A program made the translations under genes and the position numbers. This document shows positions 1 through 8,322 of a stretch of DNA of 64,000 nt, in pieces; the first letter of the stretch is position 1, and each line of letters begins with the position of its first letter. The stretch spans positions 1-64,000 of the forward strand of contig CAZLDS010000003.1 in NCBI GenBank assembly GCA_964558395.1, in the 5' to 3' direction. Under the pieces are notes generated by a model. The model did not search any database and had not been told where the DNA came from. It saw only the letters and a list, made by a program, of their open reading frames with translations. Origin of the DNA: CSP1-5 sp964558395. GTDB lineage: Bacteria > Methylomirabilota > Methylomirabilia > Methylomirabilales > CSP1-5.

Positions 1-597
1 GATGCCGTCATGCCCGTGGTCACCGAGCCGGACCGGTTTGTCATCCCGCTGGCCCTGGTGGCGATCGGATTGCTCATCTGGGGCGGTCGGAAGGGGCGTA
101 TCATGGTGGTGATGGCGCTGCTGCTGCTGTTGATCACGAATGCGGTGAGCGAGGGACTGAAATTGTGGTTCGAGCGCCCGCGCCCCTGTGACGCCCTGGA
201 GGCGGTCCACCTCCTCGTTGGATGCAGTACGTCAAACTTCTCCTTCCCCTCGAGTCATGCCACGAACGTGACCGCGCAGGCCCTGCTCTTTGCTTCTGCC
301 TATCGGCGGTTGGCCCTCCCCATCTTCGTGGTGGCTGCCGTGATTGGGTATTCCAGGGTCTATGTCGGGGTCCACTATCCAGCCGATGTGGTGGGCGGGG
401 CCCTGCTGGGCCTGATTTGTGCCCTCGTCGTCATCCGCCTCCGGCGGGAAATAGAGCGGCGGCTGCCCTGGCCCGTCCGAAGTCTTAAGACTTCGGCGAG
501 CGGTTCGGCCGAGACTTCGGCGAGCTCAGTCGAGCCGCTCACCGTCGAGGCCTCAGTCGAGCCCTCCGAGGTCCAAAGCCCGGGGGCCGAGGGCTAA
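1..597 (+). CDS. PAP2-family phosphatase, 5' end outside window
   Basis: Membrane phosphatase of the PAP2 superfamily, which removes phosphate from lipid phosphates such as undecaprenyl diphosphate or phosphatidic acid. Counting from the first Met (base 10), the three family motifs are complete: K51-x6-R58-P59, P80-S-S-H83, and S115-R116-x5-H122-x3-D126 with its catalytic His. Hydrophobic segments flank them. The frame is open to base 1 and reads DAV before that Met, as expected for an internal part of such proteins, so the true start lies upstream of the window. The last 40 or so residues (Ser/Ala/Glu/Val-rich) are unlike the family and are encoded by a repeat tract that also supplies the TAA stop. 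Substrate cannot be decided. Confidence 0.85.
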   Translation, partial: DAVMPVVTEPDRFVIPLALVAIGLLIWGGRKGRIMVVMALLLLLITNAVSEGLKLWFERPRPCDALEAVHLLVGCSTSNFSFPSSHATNVTAQALLFASAYRRLALPIFVVAAVIGYSRVYVGVHYPADVVGGALLGLICALVVIRLRREIERRLPWPVRSLKTSASGSAETSASSVEPLTVEASVEPSEVQSPGAEG

Positions 598-604
598 AGT
601 CCAC
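475..604. repeat. Heptad and 12-bp repeats forming the 3' end of the PAP2 gene
   Basis: A perfect 20-bp palindrome lies at 477-496 (CCGAAGTCTT and its complement). GACTTCGGCGAG occurs at 489 and 513, and CTCAGTCGAGCC at 525 and 552. Five 7-bp units then run in phase from 570 to 604 (GGTCCAA, AGCCCGG, GGGCCGA, GGGCTAA, AGTCCAC), and the fourth contains the gene's TAA stop. A further odd palindrome of two GACGTCG heptads lies at 629-647. Confidence 0.75.
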
Positions 605-765
605 ATACTGAGGTTTGCATTTCCTTCCTTCGACGTCGGACGTCGAACTCCCGGACCGCAATGGTGTTGAACCCGATGTGTCCCTGTGCTATCGTGAACG
701 GCGTTCCCCAACGGGCAGCGCGGCCGCGTTGCTGCGTAGGAGAAACCCCGTGAGGAGCTCACTCC

Positions 766-1743
766 GTGTTGCGTGAACTCGTTTTTGCCCCGGTGGCGGC
801 GGAGCTCGCCGAGGTCGAACGGAAAATTCAGGCGCGGGTGTCGAGCCGTGCCGATCTCATCTCAGAGGTCACGACGTATGTCCTCGGCAGCGGCGGAAAA
901 CGGGTGCGCCCCGCGCTGCTCCTCCTCTCTGCTCGGGTGTGCGCACACGATCCCGGGGAGCGGGGTGTGGATCTGGCGGTGGTGGCAGAGTTTATGCATG
1001 TGGCCACCCTGATCCATGATGACATTATCGATAACGCCCAAAAGCGGCGGGGGCGTCCATCGGCCAACGCGCGGTGGGGACCGCACGTGTCGGTCCTGGC
1101 GGGCGATTTTCTGTACTCCCATTCGATTCAACGGCTGGTGAGTGATGGAGATTTTCGGATTCTCAAGGCCTTCGCGGACGCGACCGTGGCAATGACCGAG
1201 GGGGAGATCCTGGAGCTGCGGTGGCATCGGAATCCCGATATTCTCTATGAAGATTATCTCACGGTCATCACCTGCAAGACCGCAGCCCTCTTTTCCGCTG
1301 CCTGCCGGACTGGGGCATTGATCGCTGGTGTGGACGAGACCCGGGTCGAAGCGTTAACCGAGTTTGGCCTCAACCTTGGGATCGGCTTTCAGCTGGTGGA
1401 TGATGCCTTAGATTTCATGGCGAGCGAAGAGATCCTGGGGAAGCCGGTGGGCAATGATCTGTTGGAGGGCAAGGTGACGTATCCGTTGATTCACGTCCTC
1501 GCTCACGACCGAGGACCCGCGCGGGACAAAATCCGTGGGGTGCTCTGCAATGGACAGTTGGGAGAAGCCGAGGTGGAGACGATCCGCCAGTATGTCACGG
1601 AAGGGGACGGGGTAAACGCCGCCGTGGAAGAAGCCAAGAGGCACCTGAGCAAAGCGCGGCAGCAATTGGTTCCGTTTCCCGACACCACCGCCCGGCGGGC
1701 CCTCGAGATGTTGATCGATTTCATTGCCGAGCGGGAGTGGTGA
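766..1743 (+). CDS. Long-chain trans-polyprenyl diphosphate synthase (IspB/heptaprenyl type)
   Basis: Condenses isopentenyl diphosphate units onto farnesyl diphosphate to make the side chain of a respiratory quinone. Both Asp-rich motifs are present: DDIID at residues 85-89 with the following Arg pair, and DDALD at 212-216. GGKRVRP is near residue 44. The residues four and five before the first motif are Ala and Thr rather than aromatic, which in this family goes with long products. Length (325 aa) is typical. Start is GTG. The gene follows about 170 bp of sequence that holds only a small palindrome. Exact chain length cannot be read from sequence. Confidence 0.9.
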   Translation: MLRELVFAPVAAELAEVERKIQARVSSRADLISEVTTYVLGSGGKRVRPALLLLSARVCAHDPGERGVDLAVVAEFMHVATLIHDDIIDNAQKRRGRPSANARWGPHVSVLAGDFLYSHSIQRLVSDGDFRILKAFADATVAMTEGEILELRWHRNPDILYEDYLTVITCKTAALFSAACRTGALIAGVDETRVEALTEFGLNLGIGFQLVDDALDFMASEEILGKPVGNDLLEGKVTYPLIHVLAHDRGPARDKIRGVLCNGQLGEAEVETIRQYVTEGDGVNAAVEEAKRHLSKARQQLVPFPDTTARRALEMLIDFIAEREW

Positions 1744-1795
1744 CAGATCATGACTGCTGCCTCCGAGACCCGAGACTGTGGCCCTTGAACTCCCG

Positions 1796-3628
1796 ATGAG
1801 TTATGACCCGAAGTACATCCGGAACTTCTCCATTATTGCCCATATCGACCACGGAAAGTCCACCGTGGCCGATCGCCTCCTGGAGTACACGAAGACCGTT
1901 CCCGCACCGAAGATGCGGGAGCAAGTGCTGGATCAGATGGAGCTGGAACGTGAACGTGGCATCACCATCAAGGCCAAGGCCGTCCGTATTCATTATGATT
2001 CGCGAGAAAGCTCGGGGTATACCCTGAACCTGATCGACACGCCCGGGCATGTGGACTTTTCCTACGAAGTCTCGCGAGCCTTGAGCGCCTGTGAAGGGGT
2101 CCTCCTGGTGGTGGATGCCTCTCAGGGAGTTCAGGCCCAGACGCTGGCCAACCTCCATTTGGCCCTGGAACATAACCTTACGGCTATTCCCGTCATCAAC
2201 AAGATCGATCTTCCCATCGCCGACGTTACCCGCGTCAGACAGCAAATGGAAGACACCCTGATGGTCGACGCCTCCGAGGCGATTCTATGTAGCGCCAAGG
2301 AGGGCGTCGGGACGCAGGAGATCCTCGAGGCGATCGTCGCGCGCGTGAACCCGCCGCAGGGAGATCCGGACGCGCCCCTCAAGGCCTTGGTTTTTGATTC
2401 GTGGTTTGATCCGTTCCAGGGGGTCATCGCCTACATTCGTGTGGTGGACGGACTCGTCCGGCCCGGCCTTCGTATTTGCCTCATGGCGAGCGGCGCCCCC
2501 TTCGAGGTGAGTCAGGTCGGGGTCTTTGCCCCGGACATGCGGTCGGTCCCGGTGCTCCGTGCAGGAGAGGTTGGGTATCTGATGGCAGGGATGAAAGATG
2601 TCCGCCAAGTCCGGGTGGGGGACACCGTCACCGATGTGGACCGGCCGACGATGGCCCCCCTGGCCGGCTTCCGTGACATCCGGCCGATGGTCTTTGCGGG
2701 GCTGTATCCCGTGGAGGGGGGAGACTATCTTCGCCTGAAAGAGGCCCTGGAAAAACTGCGGCTGAACGATTCGGCCTTTACATTTGAGCCCGAGACATCG
2801 GCGGCTTTGGGTTTTGGGTTCCGATGTGGTTTCCTCGGATTGCTCCACCTCGAGATCGTGCAGGAGCGATTAGAGCGGGAGTTCGATCTGGAGCTTCTGA
2901 CCACGGCACCGACTGTTATCTATCGCGTCCGGCTCACCGGCGGGGCGTTGGCGGACGTGGACAACCCTTCGCGTCTCCCCGTTCGCGAGCGTGTCCTGGG
3001 CATTGAAGAACCGTATATTCGGGCCATGGTCATGACTCCGGTGGCATATGTGGGGCCCGTCCTCTCGCTCTGCCAAGAAAAGCGGGGCGTTCAGGTCAGC
3101 CTGGAATATCTCCCGGATCAACGCGTCATAATCACATACGATGTCCCCCTGGCGGAAATCGTCCTCGATTTCTATGACCGACTGAAATCGCTCAGCCGAG
3201 GGTACGCCTCGCTGGATTATGAGCTGATCGATTACCGGGAGGGGCATCTCGTGAGGCTGGATATCCTGGTGAACGGGGAGGCCGTGGATGCCCTGTCGGC
3301 CATCGTGCATCAGGATCAGGCATATCACCGAGGACGCCAGCTTGTGGCAAAACTTCGGGATCTCATCCCCCGACAGCTCTTCGAGGTGGTGCTGCAGGCC
3401 GCGATCGGGGGGAAGATCATCGCCCGGGAAAACGTCAAACCCCTCCGCAAACAGGTCACCGCCAAGTGCTACGGGGGAGACATCACCCGGAAGCGCAAGC
3501 TGTTGGAGCGGCAGAAAGAGGGGAAGAAGCGAATGAAGCACGTCGGGCGTATCGAGATCCCTCAAGAGGCGTTCATGGCCGTGCTGAGAGTTCGGGGGGA
3601 CAAGCGAGGCATGTCCGGAGAAGCGTAA
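1796..3628 (+). CDS. lepA: Elongation factor 4 (LepA), ribosome back-translocase GTPase
   Basis: Translational GTPase that acts on stalled or mis-translocated ribosomes. The G1 loop AHIDHGKST is at residues 15-23, the switch region contains RGITIKA, and DTPGHVDF and NKIDLP follow. The family-specific C-terminal domain ends with the basic GGDITRKRKLLERQKEGKK segment. I chose the ATG that gives MSYDPKYIRNFSIIAHIDHG (610 aa), matching the usual LepA start; an in-frame upstream GTG would add six residues. lepB follows 38 bp later, a common pairing. Confidence 0.95.
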   Translation: MSYDPKYIRNFSIIAHIDHGKSTVADRLLEYTKTVPAPKMREQVLDQMELERERGITIKAKAVRIHYDSRESSGYTLNLIDTPGHVDFSYEVSRALSACEGVLLVVDASQGVQAQTLANLHLALEHNLTAIPVINKIDLPIADVTRVRQQMEDTLMVDASEAILCSAKEGVGTQEILEAIVARVNPPQGDPDAPLKALVFDSWFDPFQGVIAYIRVVDGLVRPGLRICLMASGAPFEVSQVGVFAPDMRSVPVLRAGEVGYLMAGMKDVRQVRVGDTVTDVDRPTMAPLAGFRDIRPMVFAGLYPVEGGDYLRLKEALEKLRLNDSAFTFEPETSAALGFGFRCGFLGLLHLEIVQERLEREFDLELLTTAPTVIYRVRLTGGALADVDNPSRLPVRERVLGIEEPYIRAMVMTPVAYVGPVLSLCQEKRGVQVSLEYLPDQRVIITYDVPLAEIVLDFYDRLKSLSRGYASLDYELIDYREGHLVRLDILVNGEAVDALSAIVHQDQAYHRGRQLVAKLRDLIPRQLFEVVLQAAIGGKIIARENVKPLRKQVTAKCYGGDITRKRKLLERQKEGKKRMKHVGRIEIPQEAFMAVLRVRGDKRGMSGEA

Positions 3629-3666
3629 TCCGGGCAGGCGCCTCGCACTTTTGACAAGGAAAGACA

Positions 3667-4341
3667 ATGGATCGTGGGCAGGAACGGGACAGGCGGGTGC
3701 AGGTGGAGGAGACGGCCGGTGCGGAGGTCCGTGGGCAGCGAAAATCCGCGGCCCGGGAGTGGGGCGAGGCGTTGGTCGTTGCCGTGGTTCTCGCCTTGGT
3801 CATCCGGACCTTCATCGTACAAGCGTTCAAGATCCCTTCCGGGTCCATGGTGCCTTCGCTGCTCGTCGGGGACCATATCCTGGTCAACAAGTTTATTTAC
3901 GGGGTCCGGATGCCCGTGCTCGATAGCTGGATCCTCGGCCCCTGGGCTCCGCAGCGCGGGGATATCATCGTCTTCAAGTATCCCCATGATGAGAGTCGTG
4001 ACTTTATCAAGCGGGTCATCGGACTCCCGGGAGATGTTGTGGAGGTCCGCGGGAATAAGGTCTATATCAATAACAAGCCGCTCAAGGAGTCCTATACGAT
4101 CTATGATCCCTCCGCCCCGTCTTCGAATCCCCATTCGGTCGGAGAGTTCTCCGGCCCGATCACGGTGCCGCAGGACAAACTCTTTGTCCTCGGTGACAAC
4201 CGGGACCACAGCCAAGATAGCCGGTTTTGGGGCTTTCTGGACATCCACAAGGTGGAGGGGGAAGCATTCATCATATATTGGTCCTGGAACTCAAAGGAAG
4301 GAAAGCCGCGCTGGAATCGGATGGGCAAGCTCATCAGATAA
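3667..4341 (+). CDS. lepB: Signal peptidase I
   Basis: Inner-membrane serine protease that removes signal peptides from secreted proteins. One N-terminal membrane segment (about residues 35-52) is followed by KIPSGSMVPSL with catalytic Ser60. The DFIKRVIGLPGD box holds the general-base Lys115, and the GDNRDHSQDSR box starts at 176. Length (224 aa) fits single-pass type I signal peptidases. It probably shares transcription with lepA; the next promoter begins eight bases after its stop codon. Confidence 0.95.
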   Translation: MDRGQERDRRVQVEETAGAEVRGQRKSAAREWGEALVVAVVLALVIRTFIVQAFKIPSGSMVPSLLVGDHILVNKFIYGVRMPVLDSWILGPWAPQRGDIIVFKYPHDESRDFIKRVIGLPGDVVEVRGNKVYINNKPLKESYTIYDPSAPSSNPHSVGEFSGPITVPQDKLFVLGDNRDHSQDSRFWGFLDIHKVEGEAFIIYWSWNSKEGKPRWNRMGKLIR

Positions 4342-4348
4342 AGATGTC

Positions 4349-4376
4349 TTGACAAGCCCGCGGGCTGGTCTTTAAG
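4349..4376 (+). promoter_or_regulatory. Sigma-70 promoter of the hrcA operon
   Basis: A perfect -35 TTGACA (4349-4354), a 16-bp spacer and TTTAAG (4371-4376) as the -10. It sits just upstream of the CIRCE operator, the usual arrangement for HrcA-repressed promoters. Confidence 0.7.
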
Positions 4377-4382
4377 CTTGGA

Positions 4383-4409
4383 TTAGCACTCGGAAGCTGA
4401 GAGTGCTAA
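4383..4409 (+). promoter_or_regulatory. CIRCE operator (HrcA binding site)
   Basis: TTAGCACTC, nine bases, then GAGTGCTAA: both arms match the CIRCE consensus exactly. HrcA binds this repeat and represses heat-shock operons. The site lies about 150 bp before hrcA, so the operon is very likely autoregulated. Confidence 0.97.
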
Positions 4410-4555
4410 CCCCGTTCCGAAAGGCGCTCAGCAGGGGGGGCTCGTTTTTGGTTTCAGGGGGGCGAGCCGTTGTCCGGACACTTCAAAGGTGTTGGCAACA
4501 TTTCAGACCGGGGCGAACCCCGGTCCGAACGACCGAACGAGCGCGAGGTGTGACG

Positions 4556-5602
4556 ATGGATACGTCAGTTGAATTAACCGAGCGGGAACGGGACGTTCTC
4601 CGGGCGATCATCCAGGATTATATTTTGAGTGCTGAGCCCGTCGGTTCCCGAAGTGTGGCGAGAAAATACGGGTTGCACCTCAGTCCGGCGACGATTCGGA
4701 ATATCATGGCCGATCTGGCGGAGCTCGGTTATCTCGACCAACCCCATACCTCCGCGGGGCGGGTTCCCACGGACCGGGGATACCGAGTCTACGTTGACAG
4801 CCTGATGAATCGGCGCCCCCTCACCCGGGCGGAGGAGACCATCATCGCGCGGCAATTTCGTCCGGCGTGGGGGGAGGTGGGGGACCTCATGCGGGAAGCG
4901 ACGAAGCTCCTCTCTGGGTTCTCGCGCGTGGTCGGCGTCATCCTCGCGCCGCGTATGGATCAGTTGGCGGTCAAGCGGATCGAGTTCTTCCATCTGTCTG
5001 GGGAGCGGGTCCTGGTCATCCTGATCGCCACGTCTGGCCAGGTCCACCATAAGATGGTCATCCTGGATGAGGTCATTCCCCAGGACGAGCTAAATAGGAT
5101 TGCCCGGCTGCTCAACACGCTCGTGGAAGGCATATCCCTTTCCCGGGTACGGCAGCTTCTGGTCAAGAAGATGGCCGAGGAAAAGGCGATGTACGATGAA
5201 CTCCTCCGCCGGGCCCTCACGCTGGGGCAGAAGACTTTTGGGGAAGAACACGAGGGAGAAGTCTACATCGGCGGTACGGCCAATATCATGGATCAGCCGG
5301 AGTTTGCCGACATCGAGAAAATGCGATCAATCTTCGCCGCCTTCGAAGAGACGTCGAAGCTCGTGAAGATTCTCGATCTGTGTGTGACTCAAGAGGGGCT
5401 GACCACCATTATCGGGTCGGAGAACGTCATCCGCGAATTGCAGCGCTTGAGTTTGGTGATGGCTCCGTATTGGTGCGGGGAGCACCTCTTGGGGACCCTC
5501 GGCGTGATTGGCCCGACGCGGATGGAGTATAGCCGAATCATTCCCTTTGTGGACTTTACCGCCAAGCTGGTCAGCCGACACTTAACAGAAGTCGCGTCGT
5601 AA
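4556..5602 (+). CDS. hrcA: Heat-inducible transcription repressor HrcA
   Basis: Represses heat-shock genes by binding CIRCE; its activity depends on GroEL in studied species. The N-terminal winged helix contains LTERERDVLRAII and the conserved GSRSVARKYG and LSPATIRNIMADL segments. HTSAGRVPTDRGYRVYVD follows, then the GAF-like dimer domain with TIIGSEN near the C-terminus. Length is 348 aa from the ATG chosen. The open frame extends further upstream, but that part overlaps the CIRCE region and has no family similarity. The CIRCE site just upstream supports the call. Confidence 0.95.
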   Translation: MDTSVELTERERDVLRAIIQDYILSAEPVGSRSVARKYGLHLSPATIRNIMADLAELGYLDQPHTSAGRVPTDRGYRVYVDSLMNRRPLTRAEETIIARQFRPAWGEVGDLMREATKLLSGFSRVVGVILAPRMDQLAVKRIEFFHLSGERVLVILIATSGQVHHKMVILDEVIPQDELNRIARLLNTLVEGISLSRVRQLLVKKMAEEKAMYDELLRRALTLGQKTFGEEHEGEVYIGGTANIMDQPEFADIEKMRSIFAAFEETSKLVKILDLCVTQEGLTTIIGSENVIRELQRLSLVMAPYWCGEHLLGTLGVIGPTRMEYSRIIPFVDFTAKLVSRHLTEVAS

Positions 5603-5621
5603 CGCACGTTGAGATCTCGAT

Positions 5622-5647
5622 GGCGGGAGGATTCCCTCTCGCCTTTT
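5622..5647 (+). terminator. Hairpin with short T run between hrcA and grpE
   Basis: A 9-bp stem (5622-5630 with 5635-5643, one G-T pair) with a 4-base loop, followed by TTTT. The T run is short, so it may only attenuate transcription between hrcA and grpE. Confidence 0.5.
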
Positions 5648-5666
5648 GCCTTGAGGGACAAAAGGA

Positions 5667-6266
5667 ATGTCTGAAGAGCGACAAGAAGAAATCACGCCTC
5701 GCTCTGAGGGGGCGGCGTCGGCTGAGGCGGCGCCTGCGGAAGGAGATCTGTCCCAGCCCGGCGCGGTCCAGGCGAAAGAGCTCGAGGAGCTTCAGGACCG
5801 GTATCTGCGCCTCGCGGCGGAATTTGAAAATTACCGAAAACGCGTAGTGCGGGAGCGGGCCGACCTGATCCGAACCGCACACGAGGGCCTCCTGCTCGAC
5901 TTATTTCCCGTGCTGGATAATCTGGAGCGCGCCCTCGCCGCCGCGCGTTCGTCCGCCGCCTCGTCGCGGGCAAACGAGGCGGTCATCGAAGGGGTCGAAA
6001 TCACCCTGCGCCTATTCAAGGGCGTGCTCGAGAAGCAAGGCGTGAAAGAGATCGAGAGCGTCGGGCGAGAGTTCGACCCGACCGTGCATCACGCCGTGGA
6101 GCCGGTGCGGACGAACGACTATGCGGAAAACACCGTAGTCGAGGAAGTCCTCCGGGGCTACCTCCTGGATCACAAGGTCCTCCGCCCTGCCCTCGTCAAG
6201 GTATCGACCAGCGCCGCCCCGTCTGGGGAGGCCGAAGGCCAATCAGAGGCGCCAGACAGTGGCTAA
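5667..6266 (+). CDS. grpE: GrpE, nucleotide exchange factor for DnaK
   Basis: Co-chaperone that releases ADP from DnaK. An acidic N-terminal tail leads into a long helix (ELEELQDRYLRLAAEFENYR, about residues 38-57), then LLLDLFPVLDNLERAL. The C-terminal beta domain contains VGREFDPTVHHAVEP and later DHKVLRPALVKVS. Length 199 aa is normal. It overlaps dnaJ by 8 bp, so translation is probably coupled. No dnaK lies between them as it does in many hrcA operons; the partner DnaK must be elsewhere. Confidence 0.95.
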   Translation: MSEERQEEITPRSEGAASAEAAPAEGDLSQPGAVQAKELEELQDRYLRLAAEFENYRKRVVRERADLIRTAHEGLLLDLFPVLDNLERALAAARSSAASSRANEAVIEGVEITLRLFKGVLEKQGVKEIESVGREFDPTVHHAVEPVRTNDYAENTVVEEVLRGYLLDHKVLRPALVKVSTSAAPSGEAEGQSEAPDSG

Positions 6267-7353
6267 GGACTACTACCAGGTTCTCGGGGTTTCTAGGAGC
6301 GCCTCCCCAGAGGAGATCAAGAAGGCGTATCGCCGCTTGGCCCTGAAATTCCATCCCGATAAGAATCCCGATGACCCGGCAGCGGCGGACCAGTTCAAGG
6401 AGATCAACACCGCCTACGAGGTCTTATCCAACCCGGAGCACCGGCGAGAGTACGACCTCTATGGGACCGTTGGCACTCCCCGGATGGCCGAGGGCGACTT
6501 CGGGATGGGTTTCGGGGGACTGTTTGAAGACATCCTGGGGGGATTCTTTGGCGGGTTTGGCGCGCGGAGTGCCACGCAGCGGGGGGCCGACCTCCGCTAT
6601 AACCTGACCGTCACGTTAGAGGAAGTCGCCAGGGGAATAAAGAAAGAGATACCTGTACCCCGATTGGAGGCGTGTGAGGTCTGTCGGGGAACCGGAGCCC
6701 AGCCGGGGACACGCGCTGAGACGTGTCCCGACTGCCGCGGGAGAGGCCAGGTCCGTTTCTCTCGGGGCTTTCTGACGGTCAGCCAGACCTGTCCTCGGTG
6801 CAGAGGAGAGGGGAACGTGATCGCTTCTCCCTGCCGGACGTGTGGGGGGGAGGCACGCATCACGAAGGAACGAACGGTCACGGTGAAGGTCCCGGCAGGG
6901 GTGGAGACGGGGACACGACTTCGAATGAGTGGCGAGGGGGAGGTAGGGATGCGCGGAGGACCCTCGGGTGATCTGTACGTCGTGGTCATGGTTGCGGAGC
7001 ATTCGATTTTCCGCCGCGAGGGGGACGATTTAACGTGTGAGGTCCCCATCAATTTTACGCAGGCGGCCCTGGGGGGTGATGCGCAGGTTCCGACACTCAA
7101 CGGGATGGTCCCGATTCACATTCCTCCCGGGACCCAACCAGGGACTGAATTTCGTCTCGGGGGTTACGGCCTGCCGAGTCTCCGCGGATACGGTCGGGGG
7201 GACCTCCGGGTCAAGGTCGTCGTAGAGATTCCGAGCCACCTCACCCCAAAACAGCGAGAGCTCCTGGAGGAGCTTCATCGCCTCGAGAACGGGGAAGGAA
7301 CTCCCCTGAGCAAGAACTTCTTCGAAAAGGTCCGCGACCTCTTCGGTGGATGA
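6259..7353 (+). CDS. dnaJ: Chaperone DnaJ (type I Hsp40)
   Basis: Stimulates DnaK ATPase and delivers clients. The J domain has HPD at residues 32-34, followed by a short Gly/Phe-rich linker (about 82-102). The zinc domain has four CxxC repeats (from C139, C156, C178 and C192); the last ends in GGEA rather than GxG. Two C-terminal substrate-binding domains follow. Length is 364 aa. The GTG start lies inside the end of grpE, and this overlap argues for one transcript under HrcA control. A second DnaJ paralogue beside dnaK elsewhere is possible. Confidence 0.93.
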   Translation: MAKDYYQVLGVSRSASPEEIKKAYRRLALKFHPDKNPDDPAAADQFKEINTAYEVLSNPEHRREYDLYGTVGTPRMAEGDFGMGFGGLFEDILGGFFGGFGARSATQRGADLRYNLTVTLEEVARGIKKEIPVPRLEACEVCRGTGAQPGTRAETCPDCRGRGQVRFSRGFLTVSQTCPRCRGEGNVIASPCRTCGGEARITKERTVTVKVPAGVETGTRLRMSGEGEVGMRGGPSGDLYVVVMVAEHSIFRREGDDLTCEVPINFTQAALGGDAQVPTLNGMVPIHIPPGTQPGTEFRLGGYGLPSLRGYGRGDLRVKVVVEIPSHLTPKQRELLEELHRLENGEGTPLSKNFFEKVRDLFGG

Positions 7354-7430
7354 ATCGGTTGACAACCCATCGCGTATCGCGGTTCCGGTTTTGCTCGCCG
7401 TGAGATTTCCCCACTCCAAAACCCTTTTGA

Positions 7431-7570
7431 TGTCCGAAGTCCGAGGTCCTAAGTTCAAAGTCAGCTTGGCACCCGGCGGTATGTGACTTGGGACATCCAC
7501 CCTCCGCAGTACCGCTACGGAGGACGGGTCGGACATGGCACATGAAACCCTGAATCTTAGCCTCCGACAC
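7431..7570. repeat. Inverted heptad-array element between dnaJ and rsmE
   Basis: The left arm has five in-phase 7-bp units at 7431-7465 of type AGTCCGA/AGTTCAA. The right arm has four units at 7543-7570 (TGAAACC, CTGAATC, TTAGCCT, CCGACAC) that read as the same type on the other strand. The 77-base middle holds no gene. The right arm ends seven bases before the rsmE start and explains why the rsmE frame looks open further upstream. Confidence 0.7.
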
Positions 7571-7576
7571 TCTGTC

Positions 7577-8299
7577 ATGCATCGCTTTTACGTGACCGAG
7601 GAACAACGCGTGGGCGGCGAAGTTCGGTTCAGTCCATCCCAAGGCCGCCAGCTCACCCGCGTCCTCCGGATGGGGGTTGGCAGTCGCGTCCTCGCCTTCT
7701 CCGGCAGTGGCCAGGAATGGGAGGTAGAGCTCACATTGGCCTCCTCGCGAGAGGTGGTTGCACGGATCGTGGCGGAGCGCAGCGCCCTCCGAGAATCCCC
7801 GCTGCGTATCGTGCTGATCCAAGGGCTTCTGAAGGGGTTTAAGATGGATTATGTCGTCCAGAAGGTGACGGAGATGGGGGTCGATGAGATCGTGCTTCTC
7901 TCGACGAGGCGAACCGTGGGTCTGGGAACTGGAAAACTGGACCGGTGGGGCCGGATCGCCATCGAGGCGGCAGAGCAATCGGGACGTCTGATCATTCCGA
8001 AACTGACGGGACCATACCCTGTTAGAGAATACGTGGTTCGACCGAGCGGCAGCATCAAGCTGGTTCTCTGGGAGAGAGAGGAGGTGGGGACGTTCGCCGC
8101 GCTGTTGGATCGGATCACTCCGCCGGATGCAGTACAGGTCCTGGTGGGTCCCGAGGGTGGGCTGGAAGTGGATGAGGTGGCGTTCTTGAGACAGATCGGT
8201 TTTGTCCCTGTGTCGCTGGGGCCGAGAACCCTACGGGCGGAGACCGCCGCCGCTGCGGCAATCGCTGTTCTCCAGCATCGCTGGGGTGACCTCCGCTGA
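7577..8299 (+). CDS. rsmE: 16S rRNA (uracil-1498-N3)-methyltransferase
   Basis: SPOUT-family methyltransferase that modifies U1498 of 16S rRNA using S-adenosylmethionine. It starts MHRFYVTEE like its relatives; the 14 residues encoded upstream come from a repeat arm and were excluded. The knotted cofactor site is clear: LVGPEGGLEVDE at residues 189-200 and LGPRTLRAETA at 214-224. KGFKMDYVVQKVTEMGVDEI lies near 86-105. Length 240 aa is normal. dnaJ followed by rsmE is a frequent gene order. Confidence 0.93.
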   Translation: MHRFYVTEEQRVGGEVRFSPSQGRQLTRVLRMGVGSRVLAFSGSGQEWEVELTLASSREVVARIVAERSALRESPLRIVLIQGLLKGFKMDYVVQKVTEMGVDEIVLLSTRRTVGLGTGKLDRWGRIAIEAAEQSGRLIIPKLTGPYPVREYVVRPSGSIKLVLWEREEVGTFAALLDRITPPDAVQVLVGPEGGLEVDEVAFLRQIGFVPVSLGPRTLRAETAAAAAIAVLQHRWGDLR

Positions 8300-8322
8300 G
8301 ATGCGTGGAGGAGGGATACACG

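Noticed and set aside
4403..4555. 51-residue N-terminal extension of HrcA
   Set aside because: It would begin inside the CIRCE operator and is not part of the family.
7359..7390. Promoter at TTGACA just after dnaJ
   Set aside because: No acceptable -10 at 15-19 bp spacing.
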